Positions 1 to 8,599 of a DNA stretch of 64,000 bases are shown one piece after another. This stretch comes from Rubritalea squalenifaciens DSM 18772. GTDB lineage: Bacteria; Verrucomicrobiota; Verrucomicrobiia; Verrucomicrobiales; Akkermansiaceae. A program made the position numbers and the translations under genes. Within the stretch, counting starts at the first letter, position 1. The number at the start of each line of letters is the position of its first letter. A model generated the notes under the pieces. The model was not told the DNA's origin. It saw nothing but the letters and a program-made list of their open reading frames with translations, and did no database searches. The stretch is from NCBI RefSeq assembly GCF_900141815.1, contig NZ_FQYR01000005.1, forward strand, positions 1 through 64,000. The letters are read 5' to 3'.

Positions 1-110
1 TGGCATGACTTGCAGAAAGGAAAAAATTTGAAGATAGGCTCTGTGCAGCTGTCAACGTGCAGACGACATGTTGAAGATCCAAAGATCTAATAGAAATAAC
101 CGAAGACTAA
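1..110 (+). rRNA. rrl: 23S rRNA, 3' end (partial)
   Basis: The stretch around GATAGGC and ATGTTGAAGATC...CTAATAG lines up with the conserved 3'-terminal helix region of bacterial 23S rRNA (E. coli GATAGGC...GCGTTGAGC...ACTAATGA). It lies about 60 bases upstream of a clear 5S gene, which is the usual rrn order. The gene enters from before the window. The exact 3' end is not visible, so the right boundary is approximate. Confidence 0.6.
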
Positions 111-170
111 CCAGACGAGCCAGCTCTGGCCAATGGAAGCCGCAACTGAATGGAAACATCAGTCCCGGCT

Positions 171-287
171 TCTGGTGACCATAGCAGAGTGGAACCACCC
201 GGTCCCGTTCCGAACCCGGAAGTGAAACGCTTTAGCGCCGATGGTAGTTGGACGATAGGTCCTGTGAGAGTAGGTCGTCGCCAGGTT
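171..287 (+). rRNA. rrf: 5S ribosomal RNA
   Basis: The sequence starts TCTGGTGACCATAGCAGAG and contains the conserved block GGAACCACCCGGTCCC...TTCCGAACCCGGAAGTGAAAC, then ...GTAGGTCGTCGCCAGG. The first and last bases (TCTGGTG / CGCCAGG) pair as helix I. The length of about 117 nt is normal. It follows the 23S tail and is followed at once by a strong intrinsic terminator, so it closes the rRNA operon. A short open frame over this region is spurious. Confidence 0.95.
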
Positions 288-291
288 ATAT

Positions 292-328
292 GCCCGCACT
301 TAGTGAAAGCTGAGTGCGGGCTTTTTTT
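292..328 (+). terminator. Intrinsic terminator of the rRNA operon
   Basis: A perfect 9-bp stem (GCCCGCACT / AGTGCGGGC) with a 12-nt loop is followed by seven T. It starts 5 nt after the 5S gene and ends the rRNA transcript. Confidence 0.93.
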
Positions 329-411
329 GTGTCCAGTTTTAAGGGTGGGGACGATACGGGTTTCACTGTGTAGGCAGAGAATCTGCGTAGGTGTGGGTAT
401 TGATAGTTGAT

Positions 412-425
412 TTTCATTAATGAAA
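412..425. promoter_or_regulatory. 14-bp perfect palindrome upstream of the glutamylation operon
   Basis: TTTCATTAATGAAA is self-complementary and lies about 145 nt before the first gene of the next operon. It could be an operator, but there is no adjacent regulator gene and AT-rich palindromes of this size can arise by chance. Nothing else is recognisable in the roughly 240-base gap between the rRNA terminator and the operon; no convincing sigma-70 promoter was found. Confidence 0.2.
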
Positions 426-569
426 GGGAGGATGTCTCGATAGTTCTATGAGTCTGGCTATGTGTAGGCGTGACGCCAATCATATTGACGAAACAGCAAA
501 TTATTGTCGTGATCGCCAAAGCGCTTTACAGTTAGGTCTATAGGTAAAACCCCACACATTGAATAATAC

Positions 570-1946
570 ATGGATCCCAGAGAGGTTAGAACAGTCCAGG
601 ATGCAAAACGCATCATTGAAGAGCGCGATATCAAACACGTAAAAGTCGGACTGTTTGATATAGATGGTGTCATGCGTGGCAAGTACATGAGCCGAAAAAA
701 GTTTTTCTCTTCCTTGGAAGATGGCTTTGCTTTTTGTGATGTCGTCTTGGGTTGGGACTCTAACGACCAGCTTTACGAGAATGTAGATATCAAGTTCACA
801 GGCTGGCACACTGGCTACCCGGACGCTCCTGTACGCATTATCCCAGAAAGCTGCCGTGAGATTCCCTTCGAGCCGGACACCTTGTTGTTTCTCTGTGAGT
901 TTGAACAAGAGGCAGCTAAATTGTGTCCACGTAATCTGCTAGGGCGTATTTTGGAGCGCGCCTCTGGCCTGGGCTTCGAGGTTTCAGCTGCGTTTGAATA
1001 TGAATTTTTCATGTTCAACGAGACGCCGGACAGTGTTAGAGAAAAAGGCTACCAGAATCTGACACCGATCACTCCCGGATTCTTTGGTTATTCCATGTTG
1101 AGAAACTCCGTGCATGCTGAGCTTTATCACGACCTGCTTAATTTCTGTGAGGAAATGGACATGCCCATTGAGGGCTTACACACCGAGACAGGTCCAGGTG
1201 TGTTAGAGGCTGCGTTGTACGTGGACGCCGCACGTGAAGCTGCGGATAAAGCGGCCCTGTTCAAAACTTTTGTGAAAGCCTGGGCGCAGCGCCGTGAAAT
1301 GATGGCTACCTTCATGGCAAAATGGTCTAATGACTATCCTGGCCAGTCCGGCCATATTCACATGTCTCTGAATTACCAGGATGGTTCAGGCTCTGCATTC
1401 CACGACCCGACCCAGCCGATGAATATGAGCAAGATCCAGCGCCATTTTGTGGCTGGGCAGCAGCAGCTCATGCCCGAACTCACCGCCATGATTGCACAAA
1501 CAGTGAATTCTTACTCGCGTATGATTCCTGGATTTTGGGCGCCTACTGATGCCACTTGGGCGTGTGAAAATAGGACCACCGCATTGCGTGTGATACCCGG
1601 CTCAGCAAAATCGCAGCGGGTGGAATTCCGCCTCGGCTCAGCAGATGCCAACCCTTACATCGCCTTGGCTGCATCACTGGCTGCAGGGCTCTATGGGATA
1701 GAAAATGAGTTGGAACCGGGAGATAGGGTAGAGGGTAATGCCTATGCCCTGAAGCATCCAGAGTATCTTGCTCTGCCGCTTAATTTGAACGAGGCGGCTG
1801 AGGTTCTTCGAGGCTCAGAGGCTGCCCGCCAGTTATTTGGCGATGCCTTTGTTGAGCACTACGCCTCAACCCGTGAGTGGGAGTTCAATGAATTCCGCAA
1901 GCATATCACGGACTGGGAAATGCAACGCTACTTTGAAATCATCTAA
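570..1946 (+). CDS. Glutamine synthetase family gamma-glutamyl-amine ligase
   Basis: 458 aa, the full length of the short GS-like ligases (PuuA/GlnA-like). Visible GS landmarks are the metal-binding EYEF (about residue 143), GPGVLEAAL (about 209) and GHIHMSL (about 261), followed by the usual conserved C-terminal half. Family members join glutamate to ammonia or to an amine using ATP. The gene is followed at 6 nt by an aldehyde dehydrogenase, then an iron alcohol dehydrogenase and a class I amidotransferase. That neighbourhood points to gamma-glutamylation of an amine (as in putrescine, isopropylamine or ethanolamine use), not to nitrogen assimilation. The substrate is inferred. No clear ribosome binding site precedes the start. 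Confidence 0.88.
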   Translation: MDPREVRTVQDAKRIIEERDIKHVKVGLFDIDGVMRGKYMSRKKFFSSLEDGFAFCDVVLGWDSNDQLYENVDIKFTGWHTGYPDAPVRIIPESCREIPFEPDTLLFLCEFEQEAAKLCPRNLLGRILERASGLGFEVSAAFEYEFFMFNETPDSVREKGYQNLTPITPGFFGYSMLRNSVHAELYHDLLNFCEEMDMPIEGLHTETGPGVLEAALYVDAAREAADKAALFKTFVKAWAQRREMMATFMAKWSNDYPGQSGHIHMSLNYQDGSGSAFHDPTQPMNMSKIQRHFVAGQQQLMPELTAMIAQTVNSYSRMIPGFWAPTDATWACENRTTALRVIPGSAKSQRVEFRLGSADANPYIALAASLAAGLYGIENELEPGDRVEGNAYALKHPEYLALPLNLNEAAEVLRGSEAARQLFGDAFVEHYASTREWEFNEFRKHITDWEMQRYFEII

Positions 1947-1952
1947 CAAATC

Positions 1953-3344
1953 ATGAGTAATCGATTGGAAACGGTATCACCGATAGACGGCAGCACTTAC
2001 GTCACACGGGATTACGCCACGCTTGAAGAGATCAGCAAGGCTCTTGCCCTCGCCGCCTCAGCCCAGAAAAGCTGGAAACAAACATCCATTGCGGAGCGTG
2101 TGGACGTTTGTAATAGAATGGTGGATGCCTTTATCGCAAAAAAGGACAGTATTGCAGAGGAAATCTCCTGGATGATGGGGCGACCCATTCGCTATGCCGC
2201 TGGGGAGGTTGCTGGCTTCGAGGAGCGCGCTCGCTACATGAGTGGAATCGCGGAAGCTTCTTTGGCCCCAGTTACCGTACCTGACAAGGAAGGCTTTAGC
2301 CGATACATCACGAAGGAGGCGCTCGGCGTGGTTTTTGTGATCGCGCCTTGGAACTATCCTTATCTGACTTCGGTGAATGCTATTGTTCCTGCGATCCTTG
2401 CGGGTAATACGGTGCTTCTTAAGCATTCAGCTCAGACGCCTCTGTGCGCTGAACGTATTCAGGAAGCCTTTGCAGAAGCGGGTCTTCCAGAGGGTGTATT
2501 CCAGTACTTGCATCTCTCGCATGCTGATACCGAGGAAGTGATCAAGGCTCCTGAAGTGCGTCACGTTTGTTTCACAGGTTCGGTTCCGGGTGGGGCCATG
2601 GTACAACGCGCTGCCGCGGGCAGATTTATTGGCACGGGTCTGGAGCTTGGCGGTAAAGATCCAGCCTACGTGAGGGCGGATGCTGATCTTAACCAGGCTG
2701 TGGAAACCACTGTCGACGGCGCATTTTTTAATTCCGGTCAGTCCTGTTGTGGCATCGAGCGCATCTATGTACATGAGGACATCCATGATGCTTTTGTCGA
2801 AAAAGCGGTGGCTTTGGCTAAGCAATACAAGCTCGGTAGATCTGATGATCCTGAGACGACACTAGGTCCTATGGTTCGTGCTAGTGCTGCAGACTTTGTT
2901 AGAGAACAAATCGCCGAAGCTGTGCAGCAAGGAGCAACTGCTCACATTGATCGAGCTGATTTTTCAATGGATGAAAAAGGCAGTGCATACATGGCTCCCC
3001 AGATTCTAACAGGAGTTAATCACGGCATGCGTGTGATGACAGAGGAATCTTTCGGCCCGGTCGTAGGTATTCAGAAAGTCAGTAGTGATGTAGAAGCGAT
3101 CACTCTGATGAACGATTCTGAGTTTGGCCTAACAGCTTCGGTATTTTCAACGGACATAGATACTGCGGTAAAGATCGGTGAGCAAATCGATACCGGCACC
3201 TTCTTTGTGAATCGTTGTGATTATCTCGATCCTGCGCTTGCCTGGACTGGAGTGAAGAATTCCGGGTGTGGCTGTACTCTCTCATCCATAGGCTTCGATC
3301 ACCTTACGAGGCCAAAATCATTTCATATCAAACAAACTATCTAA
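1953..3344 (+). CDS. NAD(P)-dependent aldehyde dehydrogenase
   Basis: 463 aa, ALDH superfamily. It has APWNYPY (about 131), the catalytic-Glu loop ELGGKDP (about 231), the catalytic Cys in GQSCCG (264/265) and ESFGPVVG near the C-terminus. The enzyme would oxidise an aldehyde to the acid in the cytoplasm. It starts 6 nt after the GS-like gene and ends 6 nt before an alcohol dehydrogenase, so the three are surely cotranscribed. In this context the likely substrate is a gamma-glutamylated aldehyde, as for PuuC. This is inference from the neighbours. Confidence 0.92.
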   Translation: MSNRLETVSPIDGSTYVTRDYATLEEISKALALAASAQKSWKQTSIAERVDVCNRMVDAFIAKKDSIAEEISWMMGRPIRYAAGEVAGFEERARYMSGIAEASLAPVTVPDKEGFSRYITKEALGVVFVIAPWNYPYLTSVNAIVPAILAGNTVLLKHSAQTPLCAERIQEAFAEAGLPEGVFQYLHLSHADTEEVIKAPEVRHVCFTGSVPGGAMVQRAAAGRFIGTGLELGGKDPAYVRADADLNQAVETTVDGAFFNSGQSCCGIERIYVHEDIHDAFVEKAVALAKQYKLGRSDDPETTLGPMVRASAADFVREQIAEAVQQGATAHIDRADFSMDEKGSAYMAPQILTGVNHGMRVMTEESFGPVVGIQKVSSDVEAITLMNDSEFGLTASVFSTDIDTAVKIGEQIDTGTFFVNRCDYLDPALAWTGVKNSGCGCTLSSIGFDHLTRPKSFHIKQTI

Positions 3345-3350
3345 AACAAC

Positions 3351-4526
3351 ATGTCATCTGAATACTCCAATCTCGCAGGAAACTGGAACTATCCTAATGC
3401 CATCAAAGCAGGCGCGGGAACCATCGCGGATTTACCGGAGCACTGTAAAGCTCTGGGCATGAAAGCTCCTCTACTGATCACTGATCCGGGGCTTGCTGCC
3501 TTGCCTATGGTCAAGGACTGCGTGGAAAGTTGCCGTGCAGCAGGACTGAACTGCGGTCTGTTTAGTGAGATGAAGCTCAACCCTAACGGTGAGAATGTCG
3601 AAGCCGGCGTGAAGGCTTATCGCCAAGGCGGGCACGATGGTGTCATCGCTTTTGGTGGTGGCTCTGGGCTAGATGTAGCTAAGGCAGTAGCTCTCATGGT
3701 GGGGCAGGATCGCCCAATCTGGGACTTCGAGGACGTGGGTGACAACTGGACGCGAGTGGATACCCGTAATGTGGCTCCAGTTGTTGCTGTTCCCACTACC
3801 GCCGGCACAGGCTCAGAGGTGGGGCGTGCATCGATCATCACTGATGAAGAAGAGCATGTTAAGAAAATCATTTTCCATCCATGCATGCTCCCGGCGATTG
3901 TGATTCTGGATCCTGAGCTAAGCGTGGGCCTTCCAGCGCATGTCACGGCTGCTACGGGTATGGATGCACTTTCCCATAATCTGGAGGCCCTCTGTTCACC
4001 GTTCTACCATCCTATGGCGGAAGGTATCGCCGTTGAGGGAATCCGTCTGGTGAAGGAATACCTGCCCAGAGCAGTGGCGAACGGTGCTGATCTAGAAGCA
4101 CGTATGCAGATGTTAGTTGCTTCCTCCATGGGGGCGACAGCTTTCCAGAAGGGGCTTGGTGCTATGCATGCCCTCGCTCACCCTCTTGGTGCACTGTATG
4201 ATGCGCACCATGGATTGCTGAACGCGATTCTCATGCCCTATGTTCTTAAAGTGAACCGTGAGGCGATCGAAGAGCGGCTTACCCGGGTGGCACGTTATTT
4301 AGGTCTGGAAAACCCGAGTTTTGATTCCTTTCTGCAGTGGGTGCTGGATATTCGCGCAGAGCTGGATATTCCCCATGACCTCTCAGGTATTGGCATCAAG
4401 GATAAGGATTTGGAGCTGATCGGAATAATGGCCTCGCAAGACCCCAGCGCTGGTGGTAATCCCATTGCACTGACGCCTGCTGAGTACACCAAACTCTGTA
4501 GTGACGCGCTCAATGGAAACTTGTAA
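3351..4526 (+). CDS. Iron-containing alcohol dehydrogenase
   Basis: 391 aa, group III Fe-ADH family. The N-terminal dinucleotide-binding half has FGGGSGLDVAK and PTTAGTGSEV. The metal ligands are visible in GMDALSHNLEA (Asp about 205, His about 209), MHALAHPLG and DAHHG. It lies between the aldehyde dehydrogenase (6 nt) and an amidotransferase (2 nt). An alcohol dehydrogenase is not part of the putrescine Puu route, so its presence suggests that the amine handled by this operon carries a hydroxyl group, for example ethanolamine or another amino alcohol. The cofactor and substrate are not shown by the sequence. Confidence 0.92.
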   Translation: MSSEYSNLAGNWNYPNAIKAGAGTIADLPEHCKALGMKAPLLITDPGLAALPMVKDCVESCRAAGLNCGLFSEMKLNPNGENVEAGVKAYRQGGHDGVIAFGGGSGLDVAKAVALMVGQDRPIWDFEDVGDNWTRVDTRNVAPVVAVPTTAGTGSEVGRASIITDEEEHVKKIIFHPCMLPAIVILDPELSVGLPAHVTAATGMDALSHNLEALCSPFYHPMAEGIAVEGIRLVKEYLPRAVANGADLEARMQMLVASSMGATAFQKGLGAMHALAHPLGALYDAHHGLLNAILMPYVLKVNREAIEERLTRVARYLGLENPSFDSFLQWVLDIRAELDIPHDLSGIGIKDKDLELIGIMASQDPSAGGNPIALTPAEYTKLCSDALNGNL

Positions 4527-4528
4527 TC

Positions 4529-5233
4529 ATGATCACTCTCGGCCTTCTCCAGTGCGACGACATCGCGGATCCCTTGCAGCCTGAGCACGGGAACTATCCC
4601 GCGATGTTTGCTGAGCTGTTCAAGAAAGTCGATCCGGACATCAGACTGCGGATCTACGATGTCCGCCAAGGTGAGTATCCGCAGGATCTCTCCGAATGCT
4701 GCGGCTACCTATCCACTGGCAGTCAGCACGGTATGGGTGACGGGCTGGCGTGGGTAGACAAGTTACTGGAATTTATCCGCGAACTGAATCGTGCGGGGAC
4801 ACCTTACTTTGGCATTTGTTTCGGTCACCAGGCGCTCGCTTGCGCCTTGGGTGGAGCAGTAGAGCTATCCACCAAAGGGTGGGGGGTAGGCGTGAGCTTT
4901 AATAACGTCATTGCCAGGAAAGAGTGGATGTCCCCCGTATCCGATCAGCTTGATATCATCGTCAGTCACCAAGATCAGATTACCCGTCTTCCCGAGGGGG
5001 CTGAGGTGCTTGCAGAGAGCCTTTTCTGTCCTTATTACATGATTCAAGTCGGCAAACACATGGCTAGTGTGCAGGGGCACCCTGAGTTTACCCCGGCTTA
5101 TTCCCGAGCCCTGATGGATAGACGCAGAGACAGGATACCACCGAACCGGATACGTGAGGCTGAAGCCTCCCTGTCAGCTCATGTAGATAGCCTGGTTCTC
5201 GCGCAGTGGATTGTTAATTTTCTAACAAAGTGA
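4529..5233 (+). CDS. Class I glutamine amidotransferase-like hydrolase
   Basis: 234 aa, GMP-synthase-type GATase1 fold standing alone. The nucleophile elbow GICFGHQ puts the Cys at residue 97, and the His/Glu pair is in GHPEF (H184, E186). There is no fused synthetase domain. The gene starts 2 nt after the alcohol dehydrogenase. In gamma-glutamylation pathways a GATase-like hydrolase (PuuD, IpuF) removes glutamate at the end, and this is the natural candidate for that step. PuuD itself belongs to the related C26 peptidases, so the role is assigned by analogy. Confidence 0.85.
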   Translation: MITLGLLQCDDIADPLQPEHGNYPAMFAELFKKVDPDIRLRIYDVRQGEYPQDLSECCGYLSTGSQHGMGDGLAWVDKLLEFIRELNRAGTPYFGICFGHQALACALGGAVELSTKGWGVGVSFNNVIARKEWMSPVSDQLDIIVSHQDQITRLPEGAEVLAESLFCPYYMIQVGKHMASVQGHPEFTPAYSRALMDRRRDRIPPNRIREAEASLSAHVDSLVLAQWIVNFLTK

Positions 5234-5347
5234 TGAGTCCTTCAGCTGATGTCGGTCCTAGGTTTGTATCTTGTGCGGATTGTTCAGTTTTAGGACAAAT
5301 TCCAGTCTGATACAGCTTTAAGGCTTTAGGGATGATGGGGCTTTGTC

Positions 5348-6334
5348 ATGCTGGGAGGCATGAATGTGAAGCTTATTGATCAGAAGCTGGTGGCTGAATG
5401 CCTGAAGATGCCTCGTGCCATCGAACTGATGAAAAGTGCTTATGCCGACCTGACTGAAGGCAATGTGGACAGCCCCTTGCGTACGGCTTTGGTGAATGAG
5501 GGGGGAACAGTTTTGTACAAACCGGCCTATGGGGAAGGTGCTGGTATCTTCTGTGTGAAGGTGGTTTCAGTTTTTGCTGATAACGTGAATAAGGGCTTGC
5601 CGGTGACTCCAGGGATCATTGTCGTGAACAGCGCGGAGACTGGAATGCCGCTGGCGATTCTGGAAGCTGGCTACCTAACAGCTTTGAGGACTGGAGCTGC
5701 CACAGGGATTGCGACCAAGGTGATGGCTCCAGAGGATAGCAAGGTTGGGGCTCTGTTTGGTACGGGCGGTCAGTCACGCCATCAGTTGGAAGCCATGCTG
5801 TGTGCAAGAAGCTTTGAGCGAATCTATGTCTTCTCGAGGCAGGAAGCGAACGCGATTCGTTTCTGTCAGGATAACAGGGATATAGCTGGTGACTGCGAAC
5901 TGATTGCCAATCCTGATAGAAAAGTGCTGAAGGAATGCGATGTGATCACCACCTCGACCACGAGCCCTACAGCTGTTTTCTCTGATGAAGAAATTTCGGA
6001 TCGTGTTCACATCAATGCGATTGGATCTTTAGGGGCTCAGCGTACTGAGATCTCAGCGGAAACTTTGCTACGTAGTGACGTGGTTGTGGATCAACGCGCT
6101 GCCTGTCTGGCAGAAGCCGGGGAAATTTGTTTGATGCGTGATGCCGGTTTGATTGATGATGACTACTGCCCGGTAGAGATCGGCGAGTTGATCCTAGGCA
6201 AGCAGTGTCTCGGAGAAAGAAATAAACCTACGGTCTTCAAGTCAGTGGGGAACGCTGCTCAAGACCTGGTTTGTTCTGCTGAAATCTACCGCTATGCCCT
6301 GGATCAAGGGCTCGGTGTGGATGCCGTGCTCTAA
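5348..6334 (+). CDS. Ornithine cyclodeaminase / mu-crystallin family protein
   Basis: 328 aa, full length for the OCD/mu-crystallin family. It has the conserved Lys-containing segment near the N-terminus (VLYKPAY), LTALRTGAATGIATK, and the Rossmann loop ALFGTGGQSRHQ (about residue 136). Members catalyse NAD-dependent cyclodeamination of ornithine or reduction of ketimines and imino acids, and may also act as alanine dehydrogenases. It follows the glutamylation operon after 114 nt on the same strand and may be cotranscribed with it. Starts at 5348 and 5360 are both possible; the first has a G-rich stretch at suitable spacing. Confidence 0.88.
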   Translation: MLGGMNVKLIDQKLVAECLKMPRAIELMKSAYADLTEGNVDSPLRTALVNEGGTVLYKPAYGEGAGIFCVKVVSVFADNVNKGLPVTPGIIVVNSAETGMPLAILEAGYLTALRTGAATGIATKVMAPEDSKVGALFGTGGQSRHQLEAMLCARSFERIYVFSRQEANAIRFCQDNRDIAGDCELIANPDRKVLKECDVITTSTTSPTAVFSDEEISDRVHINAIGSLGAQRTEISAETLLRSDVVVDQRAACLAEAGEICLMRDAGLIDDDYCPVEIGELILGKQCLGERNKPTVFKSVGNAAQDLVCSAEIYRYALDQGLGVDAVL

Positions 6335-6375
6335 ACAGTAGATTGTCATTGGCGGATTCCATCTCTTGCCATTAG

Positions 6376-7761
6376 ATGCAAGGGATGAATCTAACTTTGC
6401 GTCTTATCCTGGTAGTTGCCAGTGCCTTGCTGGCAAGTACGGTCTTTGCTCCGCTAAGTTGGTGGTTTCTAGCTGTAGTGGCTTGGATTCCTCTGTTTGT
6501 AGGTATTCACGGGACGTCCGCCAAGGTGGGGGGACGCCTTTGTTTACTGCATGGTGTGATCTATTTCGGCATTACGATGGCCTGGATCACAAAGGTGTTT
6601 GTGGGGATGTCCTGGGCGATTGTCCCCTTGGCCTTCATCATGGCTTTCTTCTCGATGTTTTTTGGGGCTGGCTATGCTGCGCTTTCTACGCGCTATCAGA
6701 AAGGTTGGCTCGTCGCACTGGGTGGTGCGTGCTGGTGGTTGGCCGTGGAGATGGTGCGTGCAGAGATTTTCGTCCTGAAATTCCCCTGGATGACACCTGG
6801 TGTCGGTTTGGGGCCTGGTTGGATTTCTCCCGTGTTCGGCGTGTACGGGATCAGTTTTTTTATCGTACTTGGGGGGATGTTAGTGGCGCAGCAAGGAAAG
6901 GCGCGTATCGCGGGAGGCGTCCTGCTGTTGGCAATGCTCTTGTCTACTATCTTGCGCCCAAGCCCCTATAAGGTGGGTGAGGATGGCCTGCGGGTAGTTG
7001 CCGTGCAGGCGGAGGGTGTCTATGGGGATAATCTGATCCAGATGGCTGATCCCTTGGCTGGAGAAGCGGATATCGTGCTTTACCCGGAGTATGGGTTTAC
7101 CATGGACGTGCGTCAGACCAAGCATCTCTATGATTCTTTTGCCGAGTTTAGCAGGAAACATGATGCGCTGATGGTCTTCGGTACCGTGACCAAGCTGGAT
7201 CAAGAGAGCTTTTATAATACTGCCCTGACGATGGACGGGGACCAGGTGCTGGGTGAGCATTACAAGAACCACACGGTGCACTTCTTTAATGACGGTATTG
7301 CAGGTACTGAGGCCAAGCCGGTGGAAACCCGTAAGGGGACCTTTGGTACGCCGATCTGTTTTGACTGTGACTATGAGGATACGGTGCGGCAGATGACGGG
7401 TAAGGGCGCGGAGTACTTTATTGTACCCAGTCTGGACGCCAAGCACTGGGGGCTGCAGGAGCACGAGCAGCATGCTGAGCTGTTCAGACATCGGGCGGCT
7501 GAAAATGGCCGCTGGATGATGGTGGCATCGGGTTCAGGAATGACCCAGTTGATCGACCCCTACGGGAACCGGGTGCTCAGCCTTCCTTTGATGGAAGAAG
7601 GGATCTTGTCCGGGATGTTAGAAAAACGCAAAGGGCTGACCTTCTTTACGCGAGCTGGATGGTTGTTTCCATGGATTGTTCTGGTGGTCGGGAGTGCTTG
7701 GATGCTCTGGTTGATGGGCAGTTACTATGGGCAAAAAAAGGCCCAAAAGATCGGCTCTTGA
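6376..7761 (+). CDS. lnt: Apolipoprotein N-acyltransferase-like protein (Lnt family)
   Basis: 461 aa. About five or six hydrophobic segments fill the first 210 residues, followed by a carbon-nitrogen-hydrolase domain and a last membrane helix near residue 430. The triad is visible: Glu in LYPEYGF (about 238), Lys in HYKNHTV (about 297) and Cys in GTPICFDCDY (328). The C-terminal EHEQHAELFRHRAAENGRW segment is typical of Lnt. Lnt adds the third acyl chain to lipoproteins at the outer face of the inner membrane. The protein is shorter than E. coli Lnt and lacks the usual LVPFGE motif, so it may be a divergent Lnt or a relative with another substrate. Confidence 0.72.
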   Translation: MQGMNLTLRLILVVASALLASTVFAPLSWWFLAVVAWIPLFVGIHGTSAKVGGRLCLLHGVIYFGITMAWITKVFVGMSWAIVPLAFIMAFFSMFFGAGYAALSTRYQKGWLVALGGACWWLAVEMVRAEIFVLKFPWMTPGVGLGPGWISPVFGVYGISFFIVLGGMLVAQQGKARIAGGVLLLAMLLSTILRPSPYKVGEDGLRVVAVQAEGVYGDNLIQMADPLAGEADIVLYPEYGFTMDVRQTKHLYDSFAEFSRKHDALMVFGTVTKLDQESFYNTALTMDGDQVLGEHYKNHTVHFFNDGIAGTEAKPVETRKGTFGTPICFDCDYEDTVRQMTGKGAEYFIVPSLDAKHWGLQEHEQHAELFRHRAAENGRWMMVASGSGMTQLIDPYGNRVLSLPLMEEGILSGMLEKRKGLTFFTRAGWLFPWIVLVVGSAWMLWLMGSYYGQKKAQKIGS

Positions 7762-7795
7762 TTTGTGAAATCTCACAAGTGCGTTACTCTCGATC

Positions 7796-8551
7796 ATGGC
7801 TGAATCTAGTGAGATTAATCTATCAGGAAAGAAAGCATTGGTAACGGGAGCATCCGGAGGAATCGGCAAGCATATTGCAATCGCGTTAGCAAAACGTGGA
7901 GCCCAGGTCGTGGTGCACTATGGTGGTAATGCTGAGGCTGCAGAGGAAGTTCAGCAGGAGATTGAAAAGCAAGGTGGAGAGGCGATCTGTGTGCAGGCGG
8001 ATCTCACCCAGGCGGATCAGATTGAGAAGCTCTATGATGATGCGGAGGACGCGGTCGGGACCTTGGACATCGTGATCAATAATGCCGGTGTCCCGGGTGG
8101 CTCCTTACTGACTGACTTAGATCTAGAGACGGTAGATAATCTGATCAATGTGAATTTCAGAGCCGTGGCCTTGTCACTTCAGCAAGCTGGCAAGCGGCTT
8201 AATGACGGAGGGGCCATCGTGAATATTTCATCGATGCTTGGGACTCGCCCTCTGCCTGGGACTTCCGTCTACTCCGCCACCAAGGCAGCTGTGGATGTGC
8301 TCTCCAAAATGGCAGCCAGGGAATTTGGCGAGCGCCAGATCTCCGTGAATAGCCTCAGTCCCGGAGCGACGCTGCCGGGGATGTTTGGCAGAGGCACTGC
8401 TGAAAAGCAGCAGGCCTTTGCGGATGCTACTCCACTCAAGCGACTGGGTAAGGCTGAGGATATCGCCGAGATGGCAGTCTTCCTCGTTTCTGAACCTGGC
8501 CGCTGGATCAATGGCTCCGTGGTGACGGCAGATGGGGGTTATTCCGTGTAG
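7796..8551 (+). CDS. Short-chain dehydrogenase/reductase (FabG-like)
   Basis: 251 aa, classical SDR. It has the cofactor loop TGASGGIGK (17-25), NNAG (about 99), the catalytic YSATK with Tyr 159 and Lys 163, and the SPGATLPG loop after it. It is NAD(P)-dependent and cytoplasmic. The end VTADGGYSV is typical of FabG-like members, but many SDRs of other function look the same and there are no other fatty acid genes here. It follows the Lnt-like gene by 34 nt on the same strand. Confidence 0.9.
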   Translation: MAESSEINLSGKKALVTGASGGIGKHIAIALAKRGAQVVVHYGGNAEAAEEVQQEIEKQGGEAICVQADLTQADQIEKLYDDAEDAVGTLDIVINNAGVPGGSLLTDLDLETVDNLINVNFRAVALSLQQAGKRLNDGGAIVNISSMLGTRPLPGTSVYSATKAAVDVLSKMAAREFGERQISVNSLSPGATLPGMFGRGTAEKQQAFADATPLKRLGKAEDIAEMAVFLVSEPGRWINGSVVTADGGYSV

Positions 8552-8599
8552 AATGTAATATGCTCGCTCTGGAGAACTCAGACCTTTATATAGGTCACC

